Of a stretch of 64,000 bases of DNA, positions 1-10,920 are shown one piece after another; the first letter of the stretch is position 1, and each line of letters begins with the position of its first letter. The notes under the pieces are model-generated. The model was not told the DNA's origin. It saw only the letters and a list, made by a program, of their open reading frames with translations, and made no database searches. A program made the translations under genes and the position numbers. This stretch comes from Cycas panzhihuaensis (Eukaryota > Cycadophyta). The stretch is taken from assembly GCA_023213395.1 (NCBI GenBank), contig CM041465.1, positions 57,605,741 through 57,669,740 of the forward strand, given 5' to 3'.

Positions 1-973
1 GCATTGCTATAGTTATGGAATAACTTTTAATTTGGTAGTTATTGCATGGATGCCTCAATGAATATTGCATTATGATATAGGATTGAGAAGATAGAGCAAT
101 AGTTGATTTATGCACCTACTCATTAACATTAAGGGTGCATTTTATTTGGTATATGGTAGAACTCACTTATTAGGAATGGTTGTATTCGGTATTAGTAAAT
201 GCCAATCCAAGTTATAAGATCTAATAAGAGGTGTCTCTTAATCAATTGGTTGGTTGCCATGTTAATTAACCATTTCCATTGCTATTGTGCATTATAAAAG
301 CCAGTCATCTTAGTCCTAATACTTAATGTGGAGTTTCTTTAATCCATTTTTCTCCAAAGTGAACTAAAGAAATCTAGTAATATGGTTGTAATGGTATAAA
401 ACATGCTTATTCGTATTTTATATTAGGGACACATGATTAAAAGAACCAAAAACACACCTACTGCATACCATCTTCACATTAGGTATTATCTTCCCTTAAT
501 CTCATATAAAGCTAGATAAAAGGTTTGATGAAAGATAAGTAGTTGTATTTATCCTATGTTATATGCTTATATGAAGTATCTATGGATGATGGATATTCTT
601 AGAGTCATGTAGATCTATTCATGGCCTTAATTGCATCTCCTTGATGGAAATAATGATGTCTTTTAGTTATAGAATCTATTTAATCTTATGGATTATATTA
701 ATTCCCGCAAGCTATATTCTCTATATGAAATTACCTTAATAATATTTGCATAGACCATGTAATAATTTCTTGTTGGTGAACTCTAGCCAAATACTTATGA
801 GAATTTGTAAGATTGACCAAAAGGAATATTAGAATTCTATAAAATGAATTAGAAACGTTAGATAGACTAATTTGATTTGAGAGGGTATTAAATATCTCAA
901 TTTTGTTTTTCCCCCTCCTCCTCTATTAGTAAATATGAGACATTAAAAAATACAAAATGTAGACCGTATTGCA

Positions 974-1037
<64 letters not shown>

Positions 1038-2040
1038 CATTATAAGTTAGGCGTATTACTCCCCACTTATTAATAGATACCATAAATCTTTTTAGTTTGA
1101 AAAAATATTTACATTGGCAAACCCTACGCAAGTCTCATATTTTTTCAACTTTAAAAAATCTTTACTTAGTTTAATTATTGATCTTGATTCCCAAATTTGC
1201 ATTTTATTAATATTTATTTGGAAGTTTGTTGGCAATTTCTTTTAAATAAAAAGTTATTTTATAATTCTAAATAGAAACTACCTTGGAAACTATGCTAATT
1301 GTCAATTAATACCCTATAAATATTAGACCCATGCATTGATCACTTATGGGAAGGGCACATTAATTATTCCTACAGTAAAATAAAGGTAGGTATTGCTAAT
1401 AATGTACACACCAACTCCTTTTCAAACCATGCTTTTCTTTCCGTACTTGTTATGCTTCACTTAAATATGTAGTTAATTAAGAAAAGAGCATTTATAATCC
1501 TACATGTGATTATTCTTATAATTGTGTTGATAGGTGATTTTAGGTGACTTCAACGATGGGGGTCTCCACTTAGGGGTGGTGTAAACTCACCTTTTAAAAA
1601 TAGAGAGAAAAAATAAATTGACAAATACATGGTAGAGAAAAATTGTGATAGACACATATGATAGAAAAAAATTGTAATAAACAACTAACTCAAAATTGTG
1701 ATAAAAATTATATTACAAATGAAAAACCAAAAACTATGTTAAACAACAATATAAACGCATCCATATTTATAATGCAATAATGGATTCATGCCATGTCTCA
1801 TAAAGAGGAGCCTATCAACTCTCATAGATTGTTCATAGTCTACACTAGTACTATTTTCATTTTATTCAAAAAAAAAAAGAAGAAAAAAAAAACATAGAAA
1901 TTTATATTAATATCTCTTTGTATTTGGTAAAAGTTTGCAAATGTATAATTTTCAAGGAAAACATGGTTTCTCTTTATACCAAATGGAATATTCAAAAGTT
2001 GTCAGGGTTTCTTAATAAACCCTACTACACAAAGGGTTAA
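1..2040. other. AT-rich intergenic spacer
   Basis: No reading frame with recognisable protein similarity is visible on either strand. The stretch is AT-rich with many short homopolymer runs and one (AT)n tract. Nothing in it points to a gene or to a recognisable transposon domain. Confidence 0.7.
977..1034. repeat. (AT)n microsatellite
   Basis: An uninterrupted run of AT dinucleotides about 58 bases long. Apparent open frames across it encode only alternating Ile-Tyr and are not genes. Confidence 0.95.
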
Positions 2041-2081
2041 CTTCCATGCTAGATGGTTAAGATGCATTAGGGGAGTAGATG

Positions 2082-2089
2082 ACACGTGG
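2082..2089. promoter_or_regulatory. G-box / ABRE-like site ACACGTGG
   Basis: The sequence ACACGTGG, with a CACGTG core at 2083-2088, lies about 335 bases upstream of the carboxylesterase start codon. CACGTG is the classical plant G-box bound by bZIP and bHLH factors. Its use here is inference from position and sequence only. Confidence 0.35.
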
Positions 2090-2269
2090 TTGATTTTGGA
2101 AGTTCGTGGTTAAGGCGCGTGCAAAATGAGTCAAATGCGAATTTATGTACATTCCGACTAGTTTTCTTCGTTTGGTAACAAGAAGTGGCACCAATTCTAA
2201 AGTCGTGGGTGACCACGATAACCCCTTGGGAAGGTGCAGGGGGTGGTTCTATGCGGGCGAATAAAACCC

Positions 2270-2339
2270 CCCGCCAAAAGGGACATGACAATTGCTCGAC
2301 CCGTGCCCCGCTAAAAGGGACGTCATAATTGTTTGACCC
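2270..2339 (+). promoter_or_regulatory. Two-copy promoter repeat with a TGACGTC bZIP site
   Basis: Two imperfect copies of a roughly 33-base block lie at about 2270-2302 and 2307-2339 (period 37). They share the words AAAAGGGAC and TGACCC or CGACCC. The second copy contains GACGTC (2319-2324), which reads TGACGTC on the minus strand, the core of as-1/TGA-type bZIP sites. The first copy has a disrupted core (GACATG). The pair ends about 25 bases before the proposed TATA element of the carboxylesterase gene. Confidence 0.4.
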
Positions 2340-2362
2340 ATCGGAAAGGGTGAATCGAACGA

Positions 2363-2370
2363 TATTTTAA
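2363..2370 (+). promoter_or_regulatory. Probable TATA element of the carboxylesterase gene
   Basis: TATTTTAA lies 61 bases before the ATG at 2424. This would place the transcription start near 2395, giving a very short 5' leader that includes the 13-G run. The match is a weak TATA variant, so the call rests mostly on position. Confidence 0.35.
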
Positions 2371-2394
2371 AGGAGGGTAAAGGAGATCAGGTGT

Positions 2395-2407
2395 GGGGGG
2401 GGGGGGG
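2395..2407. repeat. Run of 13 G just before the carboxylesterase start
   Basis: Thirteen consecutive G bases precede the ATG at 2424. A frame open through this run would begin at a GTG (2391) and add 11 Gly-rich residues. That extension is unlike the family, so the ATG at 2424 is preferred. Confidence 0.9.
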
Positions 2408-2423
2408 TTTCGAGAAGCGCAGG

Positions 2424-3401
2424 ATGGAAGAGGTGGAAGACGTGAGAGGAGTTCTGAAGGTGTATAGGGATGGAACCATTTTTCGGCTGGATGTACCAGA
2501 TCTCTTCGTCCCGCCTTCAGAGGAATTGGAGGACGGTGGAGTGGCAAGCAAAGATGTGGTGTTCAATGCTGACCTCGGGTTATGGGTTCGACTCTACCTG
2601 CGCCCTCCTCCTACTACGGGCACTCGCATGCCAATCATCGTATATTTCCATGGAGGCGGCTTCTGTCTCGCCTCGCCTGCCGTTCCGGATTTCCACAATT
2701 TCTGTGTGGAGTTGGCAGCCGCGGTGGGCGCAATAATAATCTCTGTCAATTACAGATTGGCTCCGGAACATCGTCTCCCCGTAGCGTACAGCGATTGCCT
2801 TGAAGCCGTGGAATGGCTCAGGTCGCAATCGCAATCAGAAGGAGTGGGGTTCGAACGCGAGACTTGGCTGCAGTCGTATGCGGACTTCTCGCAGGTCTAC
2901 CTCCTGGGAGACAGTGCGGGAGCAAATATCGCCCATCGGGTGCTGATGCTGTCGCGCGGTAACGGTGGGAAGGACTGGAGAGCTGCGCAGATCAGAGGCG
3001 TCATACTGTTGCAGCCTTTCTTTGGCGGCGAACAACGGACATCATCGGAGACGGAGTGCCCCTGCGATGCATTTCTGGGCCTGGATCTTTACGACACATA
3101 CTGGAGGCTCTCACTTCCCCTGGGTTCCAACAGGGATCATCCCTTCTGCAACCCACTGGGCCCCGATTCCCCCGACCTAAAGGATGCAGATTTACCCCCA
3201 TTATTGGTTGCCGTAGGCGGTAGAGATATGCTGAGAGACAGAAATTTTCACTACTGCTCGGCTCTGACAGACTGCGAGAAGCAGGTGGAAGTGATTGTGT
3301 TCCAGGAAGAAGACCATGGGTTCTACGCCCGCAGACTTCACTCCCAAAGCTCTCGAGATTTGCTGCAACATATCTCTCGTTTCGTCGCTCGCTTCTCATA
3401 A
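2424..3401 (+). CDS. Class I plant carboxylesterase (CXE, alpha/beta hydrolase fold)
   Basis: An intact single-exon gene of 325 residues, within the usual 310-340 of plant CXE proteins. Residues 76-80 are HGGGF, the oxyanion-hole motif of the hormone-sensitive-lipase-like class. GDSAGAN carries the nucleophile Ser164, and GGRDMLRD (Asp268) with EEDHGF (His298) completes the catalytic triad. The N-terminal block (GVLKVYRDGTIFR, then KDVVFNADLGLWVRLYL) is typical of the family. The triad His is kept, unlike in the GID1 gibberellin receptors, so an active esterase is expected. No signal peptide or membrane segment is seen, so the protein is probably cytosolic. These enzymes hydrolyse esters of small metabolites, hormones or xenobiotics; the substrate cannot be told from sequence. 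The start is the first ATG in frame. It is the only intact host gene in the window. Confidence 0.93.
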   Translation: MEEVEDVRGVLKVYRDGTIFRLDVPDLFVPPSEELEDGGVASKDVVFNADLGLWVRLYLRPPPTTGTRMPIIVYFHGGGFCLASPAVPDFHNFCVELAAAVGAIIISVNYRLAPEHRLPVAYSDCLEAVEWLRSQSQSEGVGFERETWLQSYADFSQVYLLGDSAGANIAHRVLMLSRGNGGKDWRAAQIRGVILLQPFFGGEQRTSSETECPCDAFLGLDLYDTYWRLSLPLGSNRDHPFCNPLGPDSPDLKDADLPPLLVAVGGRDMLRDRNFHYCSALTDCEKQVEVIVFQEEDHGFYARRLHSQSSRDLLQHISRFVARFS

Positions 3402-3479
3402 TTAAATCCATGCGTTGTTCTCGTTGGTTGTGACCACGGAAACTGCATTCACAGAAATTTCTATTTCTGTGTTTCGAGA

Positions 3480-3485
3480 AATAAA
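3480..3485 (+). terminator. Poly(A) signal AATAAA of the carboxylesterase gene
   Basis: A perfect AATAAA lies 79 bases downstream of the stop codon, followed by TTGTAAATGG-like T/G-rich sequence. This is the expected place for a plant near-upstream polyadenylation element. Confidence 0.6.
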
Positions 3486-4632
3486 AGCGTATTGTAAATG
3501 GAACGAACGCTGTCTGTGATGTCTCCACGTTCCCGCAGCCTGACAACCCCATCTCTTGTCCTGTCCGGTGGAACGACAACAACGGGTGCTTAGCGCTTGG
3601 GTATTTTAAAGTTATTTTTATTTTTATATTTATGCATCTTCATACGTATTTTGTGTCTTCATGCAATGTATTCGTATTCAACTACACTTTGTGTTACGGG
3701 TATTTGTGTGGTCTTCACAAATAATGCGACAAAATGCATTTATGCGGAGTTCTATTCTATAAATCACGTTTGGACAAGTTGTTGAATATTGTGTGACGTT
3801 AATTACAAATTGAGATGGATTGGAGGTTTAATTCATTGTTTTGAAGCGCTCTCTTTTGGTACAGCTCAACGCGTGGACCCGCGTATGCCACCAACGATGT
3901 GACATGAGCTTGTGGTATAATAGGGTATTGGTGTTGCTTCCAGTTTTTTCTATTGTCGCTGTTGACTTATACACACAAGTTACACTAATTGAATGAATGA
4001 TATAACATGGTCTAATAGCAAGCAATTGAGTTGAGCTCGATGGTCTGATTGCTTGGTGTTTCTTGTTTGTAATATCGGTTTGTTCTAGTGGGTTAGGTAA
4101 TGTAGCATCAAAGTCCTAGATGATGCATTCTATGTATTTTGTTACAAAATAGATCCTCTCATCCATAGCCACTAAAAGAGTTTTGTGTATTGATTTCAAT
4201 CGTTAAGCACTATATAACCATAAAAGTCTTGTATGTCATTTAATTAAAGATAACTTGCCATGAAATTCTCTCCTTACTACTTAAACATGTATTCTATAAA
4301 ACACATTTAAGAACACTTATTACCATTTTGGACCATGTTTGAAGTCATGCAATTGTGAGATTCATCACCTCTTTTTAATTTTCCTCAACAAATCATGTAT
4401 GTTTCTTAGTTTTAGTTTTTAGTTTTTGGTCTTGCAACTAAGCTTATGGTCCCATAACTAATTAATATAAAATTTAACTAATGTTTTTCCTCATCTAAAA
4501 TTAGGACATAAAGATTATACACAAGAAACTAGCATATTTTTGTAGGTAGTATTTGTTGCTTAGCAATGATAAATGCTCAAGTGTGTAATTCTTATACACT
4601 ACAAGCTCATGGCAAATGTGGCTATTATATTT

Positions 4633-4742
4633 ATTCTAATCATGTATTGGCATTTCTATTTGTTGACAAGGTACTTTGTGCCAATTATTCATTCTAGTCT
4701 TGTATTGACACTTCTATTCATTGATAAGGTAATTTACTTTGA
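4633..4742. repeat. Two-copy imperfect tandem duplication (period 58)
   Basis: Two adjacent blocks begin ATTCTAAT (4633) and ATTCTAGT (4691). Both run through TGTATTG, TTCTATT and GATAAGGTA- or GACAAGGTA-like words in the same order. This is a local duplication of about 58 bases with no evident function. Confidence 0.6.
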
Positions 4743-5152
4743 TGTGCATTTGTCCTTTTATAAACATCATTCCTTATTATTTAAGAGCTTTGATGCATGT
4801 CCCTCTACCACACCATTTGCATTATTTATTATCTTAAATGCTAATTAATGAAGAATATTAAATTTTATTAAAGTAATCCATCATATCCAATTCTTTTGAG
4901 GAAGGAAGCACTTTTTTATCTATTTGGATATGTTTGTCTTATGCATAGAGTTCTATGGCTTAGAAGTAAATTTTCAATTGAACTCTACAATAAATAATTA
5001 GATTGCATAAATTGTTTCATCGCTAGGAGGACTATAAGTCGATGCATTTTCTTCCTCTCATTCCTATCTTGAAATTGTTGTTATGATGGTCCTTGAACAC
5101 AAAATCTCCTCAACAGAGGCCTAATCATATGGAACTAAAACCCAATTGCGCG

Positions 5153-5174
5153 CACACACACACACACACACACA
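5153..5174. repeat. (CA)n microsatellite
   Basis: Eleven CA dinucleotides in a row, followed by a short TACA-like continuation. Confidence 0.9.
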
Positions 5175-6109
5175 TACATACATGCACAAACTCATAAGTA
5201 AAAACAAGCATAGTATTCATTCACTTGGGACAAAATCTAGCTAAATAATATAATATTTCATTCTATTATATCATATTGTATTTATTAACTAGGAGGGGGC
5301 TCTACTCACATGCTTGTATTATTAAGGAGATCACCACCCCATCAACACCTATGCATTCAGGTTCTATAATGATAGTAATTAGTATCTAAGGAGATATGGT
5401 AGAGTGAAAGAAAATAGCCCACTAAATATTTGAGCAGAGGAGCATATGGCATTCAAGCATAAATACCCAAAAAATGTTTATCAAGGAATGCATGACAGGA
5501 TGTGTTCTAGAATAGGAATTCATGATAGACTATTTTCTAATAGGAATATATGAGGAACACACAACACAGAATGGAAGGAATGCAAGTGGGACTTTAGCAC
5601 ATCACTGATACATGTATAGATGTACAAACCAACAAAGTGTAATTAATGAATGGTTAATGGAATCATTTTGAAAGGGCATGCGTTTTGTAAAAGGTATGAT
5701 TTTGAATATTAGTCACAATCATTCCCCAAAAGGTACACAAGGGGTATTTATTAGTTAATTCTCGCAATTTTAGATATGAAAGTCGAGTTAGTGAATTCCA
5801 TGGCATGTTTTCAAGTACAGAAACCAAATGTATTATAATATTGATGACCTTCTAGCGAGAAAAATCCATATAATGATGTATAAATGATCCAAACATTAAT
5901 ATTGCTTAATGAAATCAAAAGAATTATGTGGAAATTATGTATCATATGTCGATTTTGATTTATGTATGATGTTATGACGAATGATAATATGTGATTGTTG
6001 TGAGATATTATGGACTTATGTGGCATGTGTACATTAAGTGACTTGTATGTTGACACAAGCCCTAGCTAGACTATTCAAAGTAACCATTTGACAAGTGTGT
6101 TGTTACAAG

Positions 6110-6120
6110 TGGTATTAGAG
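6110..6120 (+). other. Copia-type primer binding site relic
   Basis: TGGTATTAGAG matches the first 11 bases of the usual plant copia primer binding site (complement of the initiator Met tRNA 3' end, TGGTATCAGAGC) with one change. It follows a CAAG context typical of an LTR end. The upstream LTR and downstream internal region are too decayed to delimit. Confidence 0.4.
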
Positions 6121-6420
6121 TGGGGTTTTCATGGTGTTATTCTTCGTGTCATTCTTCATGTGCCGTCTACTTAGCATTGTATCCCCTGCACCATCAATTG
6201 TGCTCTTCTCATAATAGCAGTAGTTGTGTTAGCATCTATGCTCGCCCTCATCATACCCTTCTCTCTCTATATATGTAACCCATTGATTGTGAACATGATC
6301 ACTTCGTTAAGTAATGAGAAGGTTGCCTATAGACCTCTTCTATGTGTCATCTTCCATCTAAACCCATTCTACTCCTTTGCATGTGATTTTGCACCTATTA
6401 TTCCATGCCAAAGGCATAAC

Positions 6421-7018
6421 TAAAGACTATAGGTCTTAGCTCATTATGGCCTCCATATGTTATCCTACTTCTAACTGGAGATTATTATAAGTCAACACAA
6501 TTGTCACTATACCTACATCAGGTAGATCATATGTCATAGAAGAAATCATTGGTTAAAAAAAAATCATTATCATTTTAAATTTTAAATTGTTACCAAAAGA
6601 ATAAAAATATTAATTTATAAAAAATAAAGGGCCTCCTAAAAAAATTAAGATTAAAATATTCAGAGGAATGCTTTTATCTTAAAATTTGGCACTTACTCTA
6701 TCTAAACCTTAACTTTTCTAAAGAGAAAATAATGTTGACTTATAAGGAGATGTTTTGAGTCCCTTTTTAAAAGGAATTTTGAATAGGTTGTAAAAGCTCA
6801 AAAGGCTTGATGTTTTTTGTGGTGATTAAGGGACACCAGAGTTTCACTTAAGAACTTCCAAACCATCATTGCCGATTGTAAAAAAAGAGTAAGGGTGCCA
6901 TATTCAATTAAGTTAGTCATTATATTTGTCTAATGCATCAACAACTTAGAGGCCACTATTAATGACATTAATCAAATTATCTTGGTGGGCCACTCACTGT
7001 CAGGAATATTAGGATGGC
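6421..7018. other. Spacer without recognisable content
   Basis: AT-rich sequence with homopolymer runs. No coding or repeat structure could be supported. Confidence 0.6.
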
Positions 7019-7400
7019 TGTTAGAAATGATTTATATATTAATGTTATCTTTTATAAAGTTCATTATTGTAAAGTTTAATTATAAAGTTCATTTTATATT
7101 ATTATAAAAGTTTGATGAAATGGATAATTATCCATTTCAACGAACTTCCTCTATTTTCTTGAATAATTATTCAAGAATCATTCTTGCATGAGGTTGGTGA
7201 GGTTAGATACGTGGATAGGAGGTCTGGTAGCTTGAGAGAGAGGATGAGATCCTCACATGTAACTTTGTATTTTACTACTTTATTATTATAAAAATATGCT
7301 ATTCTTGAGGTGGTTTTTTCTCCCGTAAAGGGGTTTTCCACTTTCCAAATCTTGGTCTAATTACTGGTCATTTCTGTGTTTGATTTATGTATTATGGTGA
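7019..7400 (+). mobile_element. Probable solo or truncated Ty1/copia LTR
   Basis: The block begins TGTTAGAAATG and contains the words TCTCCCGTAAAGG and GGTTTTCCAC, followed by a T/G-rich stretch with TCATTTCTGTG. This arrangement is characteristic of the R-region end of many plant copia LTRs. No partner LTR was found in the window. The right boundary is uncertain by some tens of bases. Confidence 0.5.
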
Positions 7401-8532
7401 CTGCAATTAACCCTCTCTCCAATAATGGCCAAAATGGGCTATGAGTTGGGTGACCACAAATCTTTCACCATAATGTAAATAAGTTGATCCATTCACTAGA
7501 CAAAGACATTGACATAGATGGATAACTAGTAATAAATATTAGAAACTCTTTTGAAATTCTATGCATCCTCAACTTTCCTAGTGAAATCGTATTTTCCATT
7601 TAGAATTTAATAAGTCTAATATACCTTTAGGCCAGAAGGCAAAAGCAAAAAGGATCAAAGACAATAAAATACAATAAGTTTAGAGACATGTTTTAAGAAT
7701 GAATGAAAGACAAGTAGAATAATATATACCACATTTAACTTGCTTATTATTTTCAAGAAGATCAATAAATGAAGTCAGAAACTAAAGATTTTAAGAAACC
7801 ATAGAGTAAAGCTAGTACCAAGTTGATGTAGATGTTACATGCAAAACTCTAATAAAGGCAAAAAGGTCTAATGGGCAATTACAAGACTAAGATAATTCAC
7901 ACATGACATTGCTAACCATGATCTTTCCAAATGCATTTCTATGTTACAAAGAATGCTAGTATTATATAGATAAATTTTCCATGGTAATTAGTATCATAAT
8001 TGTAGAGTACAACATTTCTCTACTTCCTCTTCCTCTACTCTCCTCCTATTATCCTTTCTTCCTCATTTCCCTCTCTCTCCTTTTATTGAATTCTCCTAGC
8101 CTATTTAAGTTGATACCAAAATTCCTTCGCATAAGTGGGCCTCAGTGGTGTCATCATAATATGGAAATTTTCAACTCAAACATTTAACAATCCTTCACAT
8201 GGGTATAATTTTCTCTTCTTAGAATGTTGCCATTGATAGTTTTTCCTAAATATTTTATTAATGATCTTTGTGTGTTCTCTACTTTAGCATATTAAACACA
8301 CACATTGTAGTAAGCCTAATTAATATATAATTAGGCATTAATAAATAATAATGAAAGGTGGCATCTATTAATAAATAGTCATGCCCCTTCATGCAATTAA
8401 TATAAATATGAAGTCATTACAACATTCATGCATTAATTTAGAAAAACATATTAATAGTATATTTGCAGATGTTTGGATCTTTGACTACATTTTCTCTCCT
8501 ACTTATGAATATGACTAACTAGGCCACCTCAA
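7401..8532. other. AT-rich spacer between copia relics
   Basis: No protein similarity is recognised. The last part (about 8200-8530) may be the body of the LTR whose primer binding site lies at 8533, but neither boundary can be defined. Confidence 0.45.
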
Positions 8533-8543
8533 GTGGTATTAGA
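8533..8543 (+). other. Second copia-type primer binding site relic
   Basis: TGGTATTAGAG in the context CTCAAG, identical to the relic at 6110. It suggests that a second decayed plus-strand copia LTR end lies immediately upstream. Confidence 0.4.
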
Positions 8544-9464
8544 GATATTTTCTCAGCCTACAATCATCAACCTCTATTAAATACCCATATATATTCCCTC
8601 TCTTATTGATTCGTATATACAATAAACCATTATAGTAAATAAATTATCAACTGTCTATTAAATACAATCCTTAACATTTATATCTACTATATTATATAGC
8701 CACATCTATCTCTATACCATAAAATCTTGTGCCAAAAATGATTTAATCTTTGATACTGATCAGACATATGTATATATGATATGCCATCATATCAATTATG
8801 TTTGAAGCTAATGCCCTATAATATGCATAACATTATTATTGGCTGAGCTAAGTTGTGGTTTGTTTGAAGAAGAGGCTACCATTTCATAACCAACTACAAC
8901 ATCATTCTAATAACTTAGCATATCAAAGGGTATAAGATTCATTATCAATGATTGTGACTACATAGCCTATCGCATTTGTTTAAGTAAATAGATTAGCAAC
9001 CTAAGGGAATCATCACCTTATCATTTATCAGTGCCGGTTGAACTTTGTATGCAATCTATATAAGCCCACGTCTAAGAATAAGTTGTTCTAACGTTCCTTA
9101 TCTTGTGATATTTGTTTAAGGTATGCACACCTTTAGTACATCATAAGTATATACATAACCTATTGATTATTGTCATTAACTACCATCTATAAATTCGTTG
9201 TTATTGCCTACTATAAAAAGTCATCATTGTTGTAAGCCATCTTTTAAAGCCATGCATTAAGGCATAGGCATACATATTAAGTTGTAGTTTATATGATTCA
9301 GCTGTAGGGATATACGTTGATTTGTAGACTTACATCGAATCATAAGCATATAACTAGTCGTCTTTATATATGTTTTAAGGAAATTTACATATAATTACCA
9401 CTCATATTATCATTGATAGTAATTATATTAGGTTATAGAGAAATATGTATATCTATAAGTCGAC
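8544..9464. other. AT-rich spacer
   Basis: No gene, RNA gene or recognisable transposon domain is seen. Confidence 0.55.

Positions 9465-9558
<94 letters not shown>
9465..9558. repeat. Compound (CT)n-(AT)n-(AG)n microsatellite
   Basis: A CT run (about 9465-9480) is followed by an AT run (about 9481-9504) and an AG run (about 9505-9558). The CT and AG flanks are mutually complementary, so the tract can fold on itself. Confidence 0.93.
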
Positions 9559-9560
<2 letters not shown>

Positions 9561-10047
9561 GTTAATTATATAAATAAAACATTAAATATTAGAAAGATAA
9601 AAAGTATTTATTATATTTGTAAGGGAATTATACGTCTATCATATTCGTTTTGGCAATGGTATGAAACCAAGCCATATAAGGACTTGTAGTTTACTTCATA
9701 CTAACTTATTAGAGGAGTTAATTACATATTAGTATATTACAAGTACCATATTCAAGTACTATTAGTTTTTTTCATAATTAACATACATTCCTCTAAACAT
9801 CATAATATATCGATGGTCACCTTGTCAAACATCATATCAATATACAAATATAATTAACCAATTGTCTCAAACATAATGACAATCTATTAGTGGTTAGACT
9901 GCGAGTAAGTCAAAACAATTCAACATATCAATTGCAGAAGAAAGTCAGTGGAAGCACATATATACAATTCTCAAAAAAATTGACGCAAAAAAACTACAAA
10001 GAGAGATGGTAGAAATTAAAAAGGAAATATTATGAAACAAATCTAAT
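9559..10047. other. AT-rich spacer before the gypsy gag relic
   Basis: No supported feature. It may include the decayed leader of the gypsy element whose gag begins downstream. Confidence 0.45.
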
Positions 10048-10545
10048 TTGGAAGAAATAACAATAACCCTACAAGAATTAAGTATGAAAAATAAAAATCA
10101 TATAAATAGTAAAAATAGAAATGCATTTTTTTGGTCAAATATAGATTTAATGAATAATGATAATGAAGAAATAATTATTAAATACACGAAGGAACGGAAT
10201 CATTTACACACATCACTTAAAAAAAAAAGATGAAGGTTGATTATATAACTATAGGACTTCAAAAATATAATAAACCTACAACTCAAATAGGAGGAAGGAA
10301 GATTGACATACCACAATTTGATGGGGTAAATGGTAATATTAATAAATAGTTATAGAAATTAGAGATATATTTTCTATTACAATCTATTAAGGATGTCAAA
10401 GAAAGAATACTATATATTATTATGTATATGCCCAAAAGAGTATATGATTGGTGGTTGATGTGGATACAAGAACAAGAAGAAAGGCATGAAGCATCTTGGA
10501 AATAATTTTCTATAACAGTCAAGGAACATTTTGAAGATACATAGA
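10048..10545 (+). pseudogene. Ty3/gypsy gag, 5' part, interrupted by a copia insertion
   Basis: Conceptual translation across frame changes gives the start of a retrotransposon gag. It has a Glu/Lys-rich stretch, then IDIPQFDGVNG, then a region with YDWWLMWIQEQEE and VKEHFED, which corresponds to the capsid part of plant gypsy gags. Several in-frame stops occur. The similarity ends exactly where the copia LTR starts at 10546 and resumes at 17325, where FSQLSKL-like sequence and a zinc knuckle follow. The element is decayed and lacks recognisable LTRs here. Confidence 0.6.
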
Positions 10546-10908
10546 TGACAAAATTAGAATTAATCTAATTTATGGAATTGGATCTAAATATCTCATGAAC
10601 ACAACATAAAATAATATAATGCACAAATGAATATAATATAGAGAATCAAATTGATTAATGTCTATATACATATTGTAATAATGTTTTGTCTCTTATCAAT
10701 GCTACATGTACCAATGGGTGAGGACACAACCATATTTATAGAGGGCTGGGGGTCACTCCCATTTACATTTCATTGGTCCTCATATCGACCACATGCCATT
10801 GGTTTGATATAAGGCAACAGGAGGTTCATGATCCTTAACTAAGATTACAAAATGAAGTATGACTTAATTATATAAAGTACAAGGTGAAGGTGTCATTATA
10901 ATTTAATA
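10546..10908 (-). repeat. Copia 3' LTR (left copy)
   Basis: About 363 bases, beginning TGACAAAATTAG. It shares with the right copy the words ATTAGAATTAATCTAATTT, ACATAAAATAATAT, TGGGTGAGGA and TTTACATTTCATTGGT. It ends TA where the right copy ends CA, a single later substitution. Confidence 0.85.
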
Positions 10909-10920
10909 TTCTCCCTTAAT
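10909..10920 (-). other. Copia polypurine tract
   Basis: On the minus strand ATTAAGGGAGAA stands directly before the 3' LTR. This is the normal position of the plus-strand primer in LTR retrotransposons. Confidence 0.65.

Larger units (their letters stand above)
3486..6060. other. AT-rich spacer downstream of the carboxylesterase
   Basis: No gene or recognisable transposon domain is seen on either strand. It contains the small tandem duplication and the CA microsatellite listed separately. Short open frames here have no family signature. Confidence 0.65.

Noticed and set aside
2391-2423. Longer carboxylesterase start at GTG 2391
   Set aside because: Non-ATG start inside a poly-G run; the added residues have no counterpart in the family. 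ATG at 2424 fits the usual length.
3001-3582. 193-codon minus-strand frame over the carboxylesterase 3' end
   Set aside because: Shadow of the real gene in the opposite strand; no family resemblance.
6110-8543. A complete plus-strand copia between the two PBS-like words
   Set aside because: Both words are primer binding sites in the same direction, so they would belong to two different elements; no gag or pol is recognisable between them.
9465-9558. Possible CRISPR-like or satellite array
   Set aside because: It is a simple CT/AT/AG microsatellite; no repeat-spacer structure exists anywhere in the window and the genome is a plant's.
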